This document shows positions 1 through 9,568 of a DNA stretch of 64,000 nt, in pieces (position 1 is the first letter of the stretch; each line of letters begins with the position of its first letter). The DNA comes from Amycolatopsis keratiniphila subsp. keratiniphila (GTDB lineage: Bacteria; Actinomycetota; Actinomycetes; Mycobacteriales; Pseudonocardiaceae), in assembly GCF_001620365.2 (NCBI RefSeq), contig NZ_LQMT02000021.1, positions 1 to 64,000 of the forward strand. Direction: 5' to 3'. The notes below the pieces were generated by a model. That model ran no database searches. It was not told the origin of the DNA and worked only from the letters and a program-made list of their open reading frames with translations. The position numbers and the translations under genes were made by a program.

Positions 1-35
1 CGACGGGCCCCTCGGCATGCCAAGTGGCGACGCCG

Positions 36-434
36 TTACTGCGCTTGCTGCTGCTGGCTCGGCAGCGTCCCCGCCGCCATCCGCCGCGCCACGTCCCGTC
101 GCAGCCACAGCAGCCACAGCCAGATCCCGAGGAAGATCACCCCGAGGATCGCCACGGCGGGCAACGCGACGAAGAAGGCGATCAGCGCGACCTGCAGCAC
201 GAGCACCGCGGGCACCGCCCAGGGCTTCTTCAGGAAGCCGCACAGCACGATCAGCGCGACCGCGATCACGATCACCGACCAGCCGGTGAACGAGCCGACC
301 CCGCCGCCGAGTTTCGCCACCACCGGCAGCGCGAGCGCGACGGTGATGCCCTCCATGATCAGCGAACCGGCCATCACCCCGCGGAAGGACTTCATCGGGT
401 CCTTGGCGGGCGGCTTCGGGGTCTCGTCGGTCAC
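36..434 (-). CDS. DUF4233 integral membrane protein
   Basis: This 132-residue protein is mostly hydrophobic, with about four predicted membrane segments (roughly residues 22-40, 46-66, 72-92 and 92-112) and a basic, Gln-rich C-terminal tail. It matches the DUF4233 proteins that sit directly after folC in actinomycetes. Its ATG overlaps the folC stop codon by 4 nt (ATGA type), so the two are very probably translationally coupled. The biochemical role of DUF4233 is not known to me. Bases 1-35 downstream hold no feature I can support. Confidence 0.85.
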   Translation of the reverse strand: MTDETPKPPAKDPMKSFRGVMAGSLIMEGITVALALPVVAKLGGGVGSFTGWSVIVIAVALIVLCGFLKKPWAVPAVLVLQVALIAFFVALPAVAILGVIFLGIWLWLLWLRRDVARRMAAGTLPSQQQQAQ

Positions 435-2107
435 GCCGGCTCCTTACCGAACAGGGTCCTGGCCTCGCCCGCGGTGACGACGGAGCCGGTGACCAGCACG
501 CCGCCGCCCGCCAGCGGTTCCTCGGGGTCGTCGCTCTGCTCGACGAGGCCGATGGCGGTCTCGATCGCGGCATCCAGGCTGGGCTCGGCCACGACCCGGT
601 CTTCGCCGAAGATCGAGATGGCGATGTCGTTGAGTTCGTCGAGCGGCATCGCGCGCGGGGACGAGTTCTTGGTGACGACGATCTCGGACACCACCGGTTC
701 GAGGGCGTCCAGGATGCCGCGCGCGTCCTTCTCCGCCATCACGCCGACCACGGCGGCGAGGCGACGGAAGGCGAACTCCTCGGCGACGGTCGTCGCGAGT
801 GCCTTCGCGCCGTGCGGGTTGTGGGCGGCGTCGAGCAGCACGGTCGGGGCGGCGCGGACGCGCTCCAGCCTGCCGGGGGTCTCGACCTCGGCGAAGGCCT
901 CACGGACGGCCTCGATGACCAGTTGCTTGTCCTTGCCCGCGCCGAAGAACGCTTCGACGGCGGCCAGCGCCAGAGCGGCGTTGGCCGCCTGGTGCGCGCC
1001 GTGCAGCGGCAGGAAGATCTCGTCGTACACCCCGCCGAGGCCCTGCAGCTTCAGCATCTGCCCGCCGACGGCGACCTCGCGCTCCAGCACACCGAACTCG
1101 CTGCCCGCGCGGGCGACGCTCGCGTCGACCTCGATGGCGCGTTCCAGCAGGACTTTCTGCACCTCGGGGTCCTGCTCCGCGATGACCGCGACACTGCCGG
1201 GCTTGATGATCCCGGCCTTCTCCACCGCGGCCTTGACCGGGGAGCCGCCGAAGTACTCGACGTGGTCGACGCCGATCGGCGTGATGACGGCGACGTCGCC
1301 GTCCACGACGTTGGTGGCGTCCCAGGAGCCGCCGAGCCCGGTCTCGATGACCGCGGCTTCGACGGGCGCGTCGGCGAAGGCCGCGAACGCCATCCCGGTG
1401 AGCACCTCGAATTTGCTCATCGGCACCGCGTCGTGGCCGCCGACGTTGTCCACCATGGTCACATACGGCGCGACGTCGCGGTACAGGTCGACGTACGCGG
1501 CGGCGGAGATGGGGGCGCCGTCGAGCGCGATCCGCTCGGTGACCAGCTGCAGATGCGGGCTGGTGTACCGGCCGACGCGCAGGCCCATGCGGGTCAGCAG
1601 CGCGTCGATCATCCGGGTGGTCGAGCCCTTGCCGTTGGTCCCGGCGACGTGCAGCACCGGGTAACCGCGGTGCGGTTCACCCATGAGGTTGACCAGGGCC
1701 GCGATCCGGGCGAGGGACGGCTCGATCTTGGTCTCGGGCCAGCGCTGATTCAGCTCGGCCTCGACGGCGAGCAGTTCCCGTCGGGCCTGCTGCCCGTTGG
1801 GGTCGGACGGGGCGAACTCGTCGCCCTGGTCGTCCAGTTCGTGCAGTTCCACGTCCTCCGGGGCGACGAGGTCCGGCACGGGGCCGAGCGCGAGGTTGTC
1901 CCCCAGCTGCCCGATCCCGCCGATGCCGCCCCGCGCGCCGCCGCCCGCCTGGTACGCGGCGTCGGGTGCGTCCAGATCCGGGTCGGTGTCGTCGGACGGA
2001 TCGTGGGCGCGGGCCCCCAATTCGTCGACACCGGCGAAACTGTCCAGATCTGCCAGGTCCGGGGATTCCCTGAAATCTTCGGAATCCCGGCCGTCACCTC
2101 GCGGCAC
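431..2107 (-). CDS. folC: bifunctional dihydrofolate/tetrahydrofolate (folylpolyglutamate) synthase
   Basis: The enzyme adds glutamate to dihydropteroate and tetrahydrofolates using ATP. The Mur-ligase-type P-loop is clear (HVAGTNGKGSTT, about residue 152), followed by the folate-binding TSPHL segment and the ETGLGG and GVDH motifs. At 558 residues it is longer than the usual 430-480. The excess is an N-terminal extension of about 105 residues, rich in Asp, Gly and Pro and probably disordered. The GTG start is preceded by AAGAGGAGAG at good spacing, so I keep the extension as coding. The DUF4233 gene follows with a 4-nt overlap. Confidence 0.93.
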   Translation of the reverse strand: MPRGDGRDSEDFRESPDLADLDSFAGVDELGARAHDPSDDTDPDLDAPDAAYQAGGGARGGIGGIGQLGDNLALGPVPDLVAPEDVELHELDDQGDEFAPSDPNGQQARRELLAVEAELNQRWPETKIEPSLARIAALVNLMGEPHRGYPVLHVAGTNGKGSTTRMIDALLTRMGLRVGRYTSPHLQLVTERIALDGAPISAAAYVDLYRDVAPYVTMVDNVGGHDAVPMSKFEVLTGMAFAAFADAPVEAAVIETGLGGSWDATNVVDGDVAVITPIGVDHVEYFGGSPVKAAVEKAGIIKPGSVAVIAEQDPEVQKVLLERAIEVDASVARAGSEFGVLEREVAVGGQMLKLQGLGGVYDEIFLPLHGAHQAANAALALAAVEAFFGAGKDKQLVIEAVREAFAEVETPGRLERVRAAPTVLLDAAHNPHGAKALATTVAEEFAFRRLAAVVGVMAEKDARGILDALEPVVSEIVVTKNSSPRAMPLDELNDIAISIFGEDRVVAEPSLDAAIETAIGLVEQSDDPEEPLAGGGVLVTGSVVTAGEARTLFGKEPA

Positions 2108-2177
2108 GAACTCTCCTCTTACCCTTGCTGCCTGTCACGCCGAGTCTACGTGCGGCTTTTCCTGGCACTCTCGACGC

Positions 2178-2807
2178 ATGGGGTTCAACCACAACGACCA
2201 CTATCACCCGCTGCTGCTCGACCAGCTGCCTCCCGGGCCCGGCGTGGCGCTGGACGTGGGCTGCGGCAGCGGGCGGTTCGCGCGGCGGCTCGCGGCCACC
2301 GGGATGCACGTCGAGGCGATCGACCGGTCCGGGCCGATGATCGACCTCGCCCGCGCCGCCGGCTCGCCGGGCCCCGGCACGATCTCGTACCGGCAGGCCG
2401 ACGTGGTCGCCGAGAAGCTGCCGGACGAGGCGTACGACTTCATCTCCTGCCTCGCGATGCTCCACCACGTGCCGTTCGACACGGTCACCAGGCTGCGTGA
2501 CGCGCTGGTCCCCGGCGGGGTGCTCGCCGTGCTCGGCCTCGGCAGGCCCAGCACCGTCGCCGACTACGCGCGCGCTCTCGTGGCCTCACCGGTGAACGCG
2601 CTGGCCAGGGTGGTCGTCTACGCGGGCGAACGGCTGAACGGCGGCGCCGACCCGCTGCCGACGGCGCCGATCGTGGAGACCTTCCCGCCGATGAACCGCG
2701 TCCGGCGCGACGCGGCCCGCCTGCTGCCCGGCAGCAAGGTCCGGAACCTGCTCTTCTTCCGCTATCTGCTCGTCTACCGGCGACCCGAAGACGATCACCC
2801 GATGTGA
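2178..2807 (+). CDS. class I SAM-dependent methyltransferase
   Basis: A 209-residue Methyltransf_11-type enzyme. Motif I is VALDVGCGSGRFARRLAATG (about residues 22-41), the acidic post-I residue is in VEAIDRS, and motif IV-like ISCLAMLHHV follows. The ATG at 2178 was chosen because the protein then starts just before motif I; longer in-frame extensions run into the divergent folC gene. The substrate cannot be read from sequence. It is divergent from folC across about 70 bp that must hold both promoters. Confidence 0.8.
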   Translation: MGFNHNDHYHPLLLDQLPPGPGVALDVGCGSGRFARRLAATGMHVEAIDRSGPMIDLARAAGSPGPGTISYRQADVVAEKLPDEAYDFISCLAMLHHVPFDTVTRLRDALVPGGVLAVLGLGRPSTVADYARALVASPVNALARVVVYAGERLNGGADPLPTAPIVETFPPMNRVRRDAARLLPGSKVRNLLFFRYLLVYRRPEDDHPM

Positions 2808-2914
2808 CACCCCAAGCGGGTGAAACCGGCGCCCGACCACCCGATCGGCGGCGCCGAGCCGGGCGGATCCGGTTCATTTTTGAGAGGCCATCCAGTCCGG
2901 AGATCGGGGTCCTC

Positions 2915-3790
2915 ATGCGCTACAGACGCGTCCTGTTCGCGGCCGTCTCGACCGTCGTCCTGCTGATCGCCTCCGCCACGGCGGCCACCGCCACCACGCG
3001 GTCCTACCGGAATTACGTCGCGCTGGGTGATTCCTACACCTCCGGACCGCTGATCCCGCTCCCCCGCCTCGATCCGCTCTTCTGCGGCAAGTCGACGCAG
3101 AACTACCCGTCGATGCTCGCCTCCGCACTGCGGGTCCGCTCCTTCACCGACATCAGCTGCGGCGGCGCCGACACCACCAACATGACGCAGCGCCAAAGCG
3201 TGACCCTCGGCAGCAACCCGCCCCAGTTCAGCGCCCTGCGCGCGAACACCGATCTGGTGACGGTCGGTATCGGCGGCAACGACTACGGCGTCTTCGGCAC
3301 GCTCGTCGGCACCTGCCCGTCGCTGCGGGCGAGCGATCCCACCGGGAACCCGTGCCAGGAGAGGTTCACCGTCGGCGGTGTCGACACCATCAAGGCCAAG
3401 ATCGCCGACACCGGCAAGAACGTCGAGAAGGTGCTGGCCGGGATCCACGCCCGCTCGCCGCGCGCCGACGTGCTCGTCATCGGCTACCCGCGGATCGCGC
3501 CGGAACGCGGGTACTGCCCGAAGATCCTGCCCTTCGCCGAGGGCGACTACGCGTGGCTCAACGACGTCGAGAAGGCGCTGAACTCGGCGATCGAGAAGGC
3601 CGTCGCGGCCGACGGCAAGTCGACCTTCGTGGACACGTTCGGACCGTCGGCCGGGCACGACGCGTGCGCGAAGAACGGGGCCGCGTGGATCAACGGGCAG
3701 CACACGAAACTGCTCGCCGCGGCGGCTTACCACCCGTATCGCACCGGGATGGCGGGTGTGGCCGCGGTGGTCCTCCGTCACCTCCGCTGA
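2915..3790 (+). CDS. secreted SGNH/GDSL lipase-esterase
   Basis: A 291-residue exported hydrolase. An N-terminal signal peptide (MRYRRVLF, a hydrophobic stretch, then Ala-rich cleavage region near residue 28) precedes block I (ALGDSYTSG, nucleophile Ser), the oxyanion block GIGGNDYG and a C-terminal AAYHPYRTG carrying the catalytic His. Cys pairs suggest disulfides, as in Streptomyces scabies esterase-type SGNH proteins. It most likely acts on lipids or acylated polymers outside the cell. The stop codon touches the start of the hairpin at 3790. Confidence 0.88.
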   Translation: MRYRRVLFAAVSTVVLLIASATAATATTRSYRNYVALGDSYTSGPLIPLPRLDPLFCGKSTQNYPSMLASALRVRSFTDISCGGADTTNMTQRQSVTLGSNPPQFSALRANTDLVTVGIGGNDYGVFGTLVGTCPSLRASDPTGNPCQERFTVGGVDTIKAKIADTGKNVEKVLAGIHARSPRADVLVIGYPRIAPERGYCPKILPFAEGDYAWLNDVEKALNSAIEKAVAADGKSTFVDTFGPSAGHDACAKNGAAWINGQHTKLLAAAAYHPYRTGMAGVAAVVLRHLR

Positions 3791-3848
3791 ATGTCATGAA
3801 AGGGTCGTTCAGGACAAAAAATGTCCTGAACGACCCTTTCATGACATT
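3790..3848. repeat. 27-bp perfect inverted repeat (hairpin) between convergent genes
   Basis: Positions 3790-3816 pair perfectly with 3822-3848 around an AAAAA loop. The hairpin fills the space between the convergent SGNH hydrolase and valS, so it can act as a terminator on either strand, although no long U tract follows. Each arm is itself partly palindromic (GTCATGAA near one end, TTCAGGAC at the other). It belongs to the family described in the findings. Confidence 0.9.
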
Positions 3849-3850
3849 GG

Positions 3851-6493
3851 TCAGGAGGCGGGGAGGGCGGCCAGCCGGGCGTTGATGCGCTCGATGTCCG
3901 CGACCGCGGTCTCCTTGCGGGCCCGGATCTTGCCGATCACCGGCTCCGGCGCCTTGTCGATGAAGGCCTGGTTGCCGAGCTTGGCCTCGGCCTGCGCCAG
4001 TTCCTTCTCCGCCGCGCCGAGGTCCTTCTGCAGGCGCTTGCGCTCCGCGGCGACGTCGATCGTGCCGGACAGGTCCAGCTCGACGGTCACCACACCGGCC
4101 GACAGCCCGACCTCGAGCGACGCGCTCGGCGCGAAGCCCTCTTCGGGCTGGGTCAGCCGGACGAGCGAGCGGATCGGCTCGTCGTGCCCGGTCAGCTCGG
4201 CGAATCCGTCGCCGGACAGCCGCGCGGCCACCTTCTGGCTGGGCTTGAGGCCCTGGTCCGCACGGAACCGGCGCACCTCGGTGACCAGCTTCTGCACGTC
4301 CGCGATCCGCTTGTCCGCCACGGCGTCGGCGTACGAGGCGTCGGCCACCGGCCACGGGGCGATCACCAGCGACTCGCGGCCGGTCAGCGCCGTCCACAGC
4401 TTCTCGGTGATGAACGGGATGAACGGGTGCAGCAGCTTCAGCACGGTGTCGAACACGTGCCCCAGCACCGCGCGCGTCGCCGTCACGCGGGCCTCGTCAC
4501 CCTGGAAGACCTGGACCTTCGACAGCTCCAGGTACCAGTCGCACAGCTCGGTCCAGGTGAACTGGTAGAGCGTGTCGGTGGCCTTCGCGAACTGGTAGTC
4601 CGCCAGGTAGCCGGTGACCTCGTCCACGACGTTGCCGAGCCTGCCGAGGATCCAGCGGTCGGCCTCGGTGAGTTCGGCGGCCGGCGGCAACGGGGCGTTC
4701 GCGTCCGCGCCGTTCATCATCGCGAACTTGGTGGCGTTCCAGAGCTTCGTGGTGAAGTTCCGGGAGCCCGCGACCCACTCCTCGCCGATCGGCACGTCGG
4801 TGCCCGGGTTGGCGCCCCGGGTGAGGGTGAAGCGCAGCGCGTCGGTGCCGTAGGAGTCCATCCACTCGATGGGGTCGACGCCGTTGCCCGCGGTCTTCGA
4901 CATCTTCTTGCCGAACTGGTCGCGGACCATGCCGTGCAGCGCGATGGTCTTGAACGGCGCCTCGCCGGTGGCGTAGAGACCGAACATCATCATCCGCACG
5001 ACCCAGAAGAACAGGATGTCGTAGCCGGTGACCAGCACCGACGTCGGATAGAACTTGTTCAGGTCCGGGGTCTTCTCCGGCCAGCCGAGGGTGGAGAACG
5101 GCCACAGCCCCGAGGAGAACCAGGTGTCGAGGACGTCCGGGTCCTGGGTCCAGCCCTCGCCCGAGGGCGGCTCCTCGTCCGGTCCGACGCAGACGACCTC
5201 GTCGTTCGGGCCGTACCAGACCGGGATGCGGTGGCCCCACCACAGCTGACGCGAGATGCACCAGTCGTGCAGGTTGTCGACCCAGTCGAAGTAGCGCTTC
5301 TCCATCTCAGCCGGGTGGACGTTGACCCGGCCGTCGCGCACCGCGTCGCCGGCGGCCTTCGCGAGCGGGCCGACCTTGACGAACCACTGCAGCGAAAGCC
5401 GCGGCTCGATCGGCTCCTTCGAGCGCTCCGAGTGCCCGACACTGTGCAGGTACGGGCGCTTCTCCGCGACGATGCGGCCCTGCTCGCGCAGCTTCTCCCG
5501 CACCGCGACGCGGGCCTCGAAGCGGTCCATGCCGTCGAACTCGGTGCCGGTGCCGTCGATCCGGCCCTGCTCGTCCATGATCGTGATCATCGGCAGGTCG
5601 TGCCGCTGGCCGATCTCGAAGTCGTTCGGGTCGTGCGCGGGGGTCACCTTGACCGCGCCGGTGCCGAACTCCGGGTCGACGTGCTTGTCCGCGACGATCG
5701 GGATCTTGCGCCCGGTCAGCGGCAGCTCGACCTCGGTGCCGATGAGGTGGGTGTAGCGCTCGTCGTCCGGGTGGACCGCGACGGCGGTGTCGCCGAGCAT
5801 CGTCTCCATCCGGGTGGTGGCCACGACGATCGCGTTCTCGCCGTCGCCGTAGCGCATCGAGACGAGTTCGCCTTCGACCTCTTCGTGCTTCACCTCGGCG
5901 TCGGACAGCACCGACCGCAGCTCCGGCGACCAGTTGACCAGCCGCTCGGCGCGGTAGATGAGGCCGTCGTCGAAGAGCTTCTTGAAGATCGTGTTGACGG
6001 CCTTGGACAGACCGTCGTCCATGGTGAACCGCTCACGGGTCCAGTCCACACCCTCGCCGAGGCGTTTCATCTGGGCGAGGATCTTGCCGCCGTGCTCGTT
6101 CTTCCACTGCCAGACTCGCTCCACGAAGGCCTCGCGGCCGAGTTCGCGGCGGCTGGTGCCTTCGGCGCGGAGCTGCTTCTCGACCAGCGCGTGGACCGCG
6201 ATGCTCGCGTGGTCCATGCCCGGCAGGTACAGCGTCTCGTCGCCGAGCATGCGGTGGTAGCGGGTGATGGCGTCGATCAGGGTGTGCTCGAACGCGTGCC
6301 CGATGTGCAGCGAACCGGTCACGTTCGGGGGCGGGATGACTACCGTGAACGGCGGCTTGTCCGACGTGGGGTCGGCCGTGAAGTAGCCGGCGTCTACCCA
6401 ACGCTGGTAGAGCGAGGCTTCTTCGTCGGCCGGGTTCCAGGTACCCGGAAGGTCGGTCTGCTGCGGCTGGGCGTTCTCGGTCACAGTTGACAA
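3851..6493 (-). CDS. valS: valyl-tRNA synthetase
   Basis: A class Ia aminoacyl-tRNA synthetase of 880 residues that charges tRNA-Val. The HIGH motif lies in PPNVTGSLHIGHA (HIGH at 63-66), the CP1 editing domain follows, the KMSKTAGN loop is near residue 530, then the anticodon-binding domain and a C-terminal coiled-coil arm (AAERKRLQKDLGAAEKELAQ). The start appears to be a TTG: GGAGGAGG lies 9 nt upstream of it, whereas the next GTG would be 18 nt away. No T-box leader was recognised upstream. The hairpin at 3790-3848 should terminate the transcript. Confidence 0.96.
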   Translation of the reverse strand: MSTVTENAQPQQTDLPGTWNPADEEASLYQRWVDAGYFTADPTSDKPPFTVVIPPPNVTGSLHIGHAFEHTLIDAITRYHRMLGDETLYLPGMDHASIAVHALVEKQLRAEGTSRRELGREAFVERVWQWKNEHGGKILAQMKRLGEGVDWTRERFTMDDGLSKAVNTIFKKLFDDGLIYRAERLVNWSPELRSVLSDAEVKHEEVEGELVSMRYGDGENAIVVATTRMETMLGDTAVAVHPDDERYTHLIGTEVELPLTGRKIPIVADKHVDPEFGTGAVKVTPAHDPNDFEIGQRHDLPMITIMDEQGRIDGTGTEFDGMDRFEARVAVREKLREQGRIVAEKRPYLHSVGHSERSKEPIEPRLSLQWFVKVGPLAKAAGDAVRDGRVNVHPAEMEKRYFDWVDNLHDWCISRQLWWGHRIPVWYGPNDEVVCVGPDEEPPSGEGWTQDPDVLDTWFSSGLWPFSTLGWPEKTPDLNKFYPTSVLVTGYDILFFWVVRMMMFGLYATGEAPFKTIALHGMVRDQFGKKMSKTAGNGVDPIEWMDSYGTDALRFTLTRGANPGTDVPIGEEWVAGSRNFTTKLWNATKFAMMNGADANAPLPPAAELTEADRWILGRLGNVVDEVTGYLADYQFAKATDTLYQFTWTELCDWYLELSKVQVFQGDEARVTATRAVLGHVFDTVLKLLHPFIPFITEKLWTALTGRESLVIAPWPVADASYADAVADKRIADVQKLVTEVRRFRADQGLKPSQKVAARLSGDGFAELTGHDEPIRSLVRLTQPEEGFAPSASLEVGLSAGVVTVELDLSGTIDVAAERKRLQKDLGAAEKELAQAEAKLGNQAFIDKAPEPVIGKIRARKETAVADIERINARLAALPAS

Positions 6494-6591
6494 GTCTACG
6501 AACCTCCTCCATCGAGTTCCTCACCGGCCGTAACGCCCGCCGTTCCCAGCCGATGAGGGGTTGTCGTCACGCACTGGGGAGGGGCGGGTTC

Positions 6592-6681
6592 TTGGAGGAC
6601 GCGCGGTTGGAGACGCATCCGGATCTGATGGATCCGGAGCGACGCGATCAAGACCGGCATCCTCGCACCCCAGTACGCTGA
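6592..6681 (+). other. possible 29-codon ORF duplicating the next gene's N-terminus
   Basis: From a TTG codon preceded by GGGGAGGGG, this short frame encodes LEDARLETHPDLMDPERRD and ends at a TGA. Its core is nearly the same as the start of the protein at 6805 (RRIETHPDLMNPDW), and the DNA is also similar. It may be a tiny paralogue, the remnant of a partial duplication, or a regulatory copy. It is the only thing I can see in the 311-bp gap between valS and the gene at 6805. Confidence 0.25.
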
Positions 6682-6804
6682 CAAGGACAGACCTCTCGTC
6701 GGCCCACCCGTCGCCGACGAGGTCGCCGCCTACGACCCGACGAAACCCTTGCCGTCGCTGGACACCTGCCGGTAGCAGGCCGAACCCTGGGGAAGAGGAC
6801 CGAG

Positions 6805-7131
6805 ATGGACGAAGAGGACCGGCGGATCGAGACCCATCCGGATCTGATGAATCCGGACTGGCAGAAACACGCCGAACGCGACGCCTGGCTGGGTGCGAAG
6901 AAGGAGCTCAAGAAGAAGCGTCGTAAGCAGCAGAAGGTCGCCGCGGCCTCCGGGGGCGGCTACTCCGCGCCAGGGACGAGCCGGTGGCCGGGCATCGCGG
7001 CGCTCGTCGGCCTGATCGTGCTGGTCCTGGCCGCGGTGACGGTGAACGTGGTGCAGGAACGCGGCGTCAACGAGACACCTTGGTTCCCGCTCGACGAGTC
7101 GCAGATCACCCGGATCGTCACCGACGCCTGA
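6805..7131 (+). CDS. small single-pass membrane protein of unknown function
   Basis: This 108-residue protein starts at an ATG with GGGGAAGAGG upstream. It has an acidic N-terminus with the THPDLMNPDW motif, a strongly basic segment (KKELKKKRRKQQK, about residues 33-45), a Gly/Ser linker and one hydrophobic segment (about residues 62-82) before a short extracytoplasmic tail. By the positive-inside rule the N-terminus should be cytoplasmic. I do not recognise a named family. It lies 43 bp before the molybdopterin oxidoreductase gene and may share its transcript. Confidence 0.75.
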   Translation: MDEEDRRIETHPDLMNPDWQKHAERDAWLGAKKELKKKRRKQQKVAAASGGGYSAPGTSRWPGIAALVGLIVLVLAAVTVNVVQERGVNETPWFPLDESQITRIVTDA

Positions 7132-7174
7132 CCCCTCGGTCGCGCGCGAAGGCGGCAAGGCGCACGATGGGGTC

Positions 7175-9487
7175 ATGACCCGCGAAGCACCCGCGAACGA
7201 CGTTGACGAGACACAGCTCGAGGTCGGGAAACCGAAGAGCTGGGCGGCCGGGATCCCCGGTGTCGCCGTCTCCCTGATGCGCGGCATGGAACAGATGGGC
7301 GCCGCGCGCACCGTGAAGACGCTGCGCCTGCTGAACCAGCGCGACGGTTTCGACTGTCCCGGTTGCGCCTGGCCGGAGCCTCGCGAGGTCGACGGCGAGC
7401 ACCGCAAGCTCGCGGAGTTCTGCGAGAACGGGGCGAAGGCCGTCGCCGAGGAGGCGACGAAGCGCCGCGTCGGCCGCGAGTTCTTCGCCGCGCATTCCAT
7501 CCACGAGCTGGCGGACAAGACGGACTACTGGCTCGGCCAGCAGGGCCGCATCACCGAGCCGTTCGTGCTGCGCGAAGGGGCTTCGCACTACGAGCCGATC
7601 TCCTGGGACGACGCGTTCACGCTGGTCGCGGACGAGCTCCGGGCGCTGAGCGACCCGAACGAGGCGATCTTCTACACCTCCGGCCGCACCAGCAACGAGG
7701 CCGCGTTCCTCTACCAGCTGCTCGTGCGCTCCTACGGCACCAACAACCTGCCGGACTGCTCCAACATGTGCCACGAGTCCTCCGGTGCGGCGCTCGCGGC
7801 CACGACCGGGATCGGCAAGGGCTCGGTGTCGCTCGCCGACATCCACAAGGCGGATCTGATCGTGGTGGTCGGCCAGAACCCGGGCACGAACCACCCGCGC
7901 ATGCTGTCCGCGCTGGAGGAGGCCAAGGGCAACGGCGCGAAGATCGTGGCGGTCAACCCGCTGCCCGAAGCCGGCCTCATGCGGTTCAAGAACCCGCAGA
8001 ACATCCGCGGTGTGGTCGGCAAGGGCACCCCGCTGGCCGACGAGTTCGCGCAGATCCGGCTCGGTGGCGACCTCGCCCTGTTCCAGGCGATCGGTCATCT
8101 GCTGCTGAAGTGGGAGGAGGAGACTCCCGGCACGATCGTCGACCACGCGTTCATCGAGTCGTCCTCCGAGGGTTTCGAGGACTACGCGAAGCATCTGCGG
8201 GAGATCGACTGGGCCGAGGTCGACGCCGCGACCGGGCTGCCGCGTGAGCAGATCGAACGGCTGGCGCGGATGATCGCGACGTCGAAGCGGACCATCTACT
8301 GCTGGGCGATGGGGCTGACCCAGCACAAGCACGCGGTGCAGACCATCTCCGAGGTCGCGAACCTGGCGCTGGTACGCGGCATGATCGGCGAGCCGGGTGC
8401 GGGCCTGTGCCCCGTGCGCGGGCACTCCAACGTCCAGGGCGACCGGACGATGGGCATCTGGGAGAAGATGCCGGAGTCGTTCATGGACGGCCTCGACGCC
8501 GAGTTCGGCATCAAGGTGCCGCGAGACCACGGTCACGACACCGTCGCCGCGATCCGCGCGATGCGGGACGGGCACGGCAAGGTGTTCTTCGCCGTCGGCG
8601 GCAATTTCGCTTCCGCCACACCGGATACGGAGCTGACCGAGAAGGCGCTCAAGTCGTGCTCGCTGACCGCGCACGTGTCGACGAAGCTCAACCGCTCGCA
8701 CGTCGTGCCGGGCAGGACGGCGCTGATCCTGCCCACCCTCGGCCGCACGGAACGCGACGTCCAGGCTGGCGGCGAGCAGTTCGTCACCGTCGAGGACTCG
8801 ATGTCGCAGGTGCACACCTCACGCGGCAGGCTGGCCCCGGCCAGTGAGCATCTGCTCTCCGAAGTCGCGATCATCTGCCATCTCGCGGAGGCCCTGCTCG
8901 GTGCCGGGCACGCCGTGCCGTGGCGGGACTTCCACGCCGACTACGACCTCATCCGCGACCGGATCGCGCGCGTCGTCCCCGGCTGCCACGACTACAACGC
9001 CCGCGTGCGCGAGCCCGACGGGTTCGTCCTCCCGCACGCGCCGCGCGATTCGCGGCAGTTCAACGGAACCGCGAACGGCAAGGCGAACTTCACCGTCTCC
9101 GAACTCGAATACCCCCAGGCGCCCGAAGGCAGGCTGCTGCTGCAGACGATGCGCAGCCACGACCAGTACAACACCACCATCTACGGCCTTTCCGACCGCT
9201 ATCGCGGCATCGAGGACGCGCGGCGCGTGGTGCTGGTCAACCCCGACGACCTGACCGCGCTCGGGCTGGCCGACGGCGCGATGGTCGACCTGGTCTCGGA
9301 ATGGCGGGACGGCGATCGCCGGGCACCGCGGTTCCGGGTGGTCTCGTATCCGACGGCGAAGGGCTGCGCGGCCGCGTACTTCCCCGAGGCGAACGCGTTG
9401 GTGCCGCTGGATTCGGTGGCGGACAAGTCGAACACCCCGGTGTCGAAGGCGGTCGTGGTGCGGCTGGAGCCGGTGGCCGCACCTTAA
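7175..9487 (+). CDS. FdhF/YdeP family molybdopterin oxidoreductase (formate dehydrogenase-like)
   Basis: A 770-residue protein of the DMSO-reductase superfamily, YdeP branch. The N-terminus carries the family's FDCPGCAWPEP (Cys61, Cys64); a second cysteine pair lies in PDCSNMCHESSG (Cys195, Cys199) near the metal site. Molybdopterin-binding blocks (VVGQNPGTNHPR; the C-terminal dinucleotide-binding domain from about residue 640, MRSHDQYNTTIYG) are present. YdeP-type proteins are annotated as formate dehydrogenase alpha-like, but true activity is mostly unproven. The fdhD gene at 14261 and the oxalate/formate-type carrier at 12797 lie nearby, which supports a role in formate or C1 redox. Confidence 0.88.
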   Translation: MTREAPANDVDETQLEVGKPKSWAAGIPGVAVSLMRGMEQMGAARTVKTLRLLNQRDGFDCPGCAWPEPREVDGEHRKLAEFCENGAKAVAEEATKRRVGREFFAAHSIHELADKTDYWLGQQGRITEPFVLREGASHYEPISWDDAFTLVADELRALSDPNEAIFYTSGRTSNEAAFLYQLLVRSYGTNNLPDCSNMCHESSGAALAATTGIGKGSVSLADIHKADLIVVVGQNPGTNHPRMLSALEEAKGNGAKIVAVNPLPEAGLMRFKNPQNIRGVVGKGTPLADEFAQIRLGGDLALFQAIGHLLLKWEEETPGTIVDHAFIESSSEGFEDYAKHLREIDWAEVDAATGLPREQIERLARMIATSKRTIYCWAMGLTQHKHAVQTISEVANLALVRGMIGEPGAGLCPVRGHSNVQGDRTMGIWEKMPESFMDGLDAEFGIKVPRDHGHDTVAAIRAMRDGHGKVFFAVGGNFASATPDTELTEKALKSCSLTAHVSTKLNRSHVVPGRTALILPTLGRTERDVQAGGEQFVTVEDSMSQVHTSRGRLAPASEHLLSEVAIICHLAEALLGAGHAVPWRDFHADYDLIRDRIARVVPGCHDYNARVREPDGFVLPHAPRDSRQFNGTANGKANFTVSELEYPQAPEGRLLLQTMRSHDQYNTTIYGLSDRYRGIEDARRVVLVNPDDLTALGLADGAMVDLVSEWRDGDRRAPRFRVVSYPTAKGCAAAYFPEANALVPLDSVADKSNTPVSKAVVVRLEPVAAP

Positions 9488-9533
9488 GCTGCCCGCTTGG
9501 CGGTGCCGCCCGGCGCCGGACGGGGTCCACCGT

Positions 9534-9552
9534 GAAGTGGCCAACCCACTTC
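9534..9552. promoter_or_regulatory. small hairpin in the leader of the 9569 gene
   Basis: GAAGTGG and CCACTTC form a 7-bp stem around a 5-nt loop, ending 16 nt before the ATG and just upstream of the GGAAAG ribosome-binding site. It could affect translation or end read-through from the oxidoreductase gene. Evidence is the inverted repeat alone. Confidence 0.25.
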
Positions 9553-9568
9553 GCGGAAAGGCCTTGCC

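Noticed and set aside
4184..6490. Long plus-strand frame antisense to valS
   Set aside because: valS is a clear, full-length essential gene; the antisense frame is a composition artefact.
6494..6600. T-box or other aminoacyl-tRNA sensing leader upstream of valS
   Set aside because: No T-box core sequence or terminator/antiterminator pair could be seen in the short leader.
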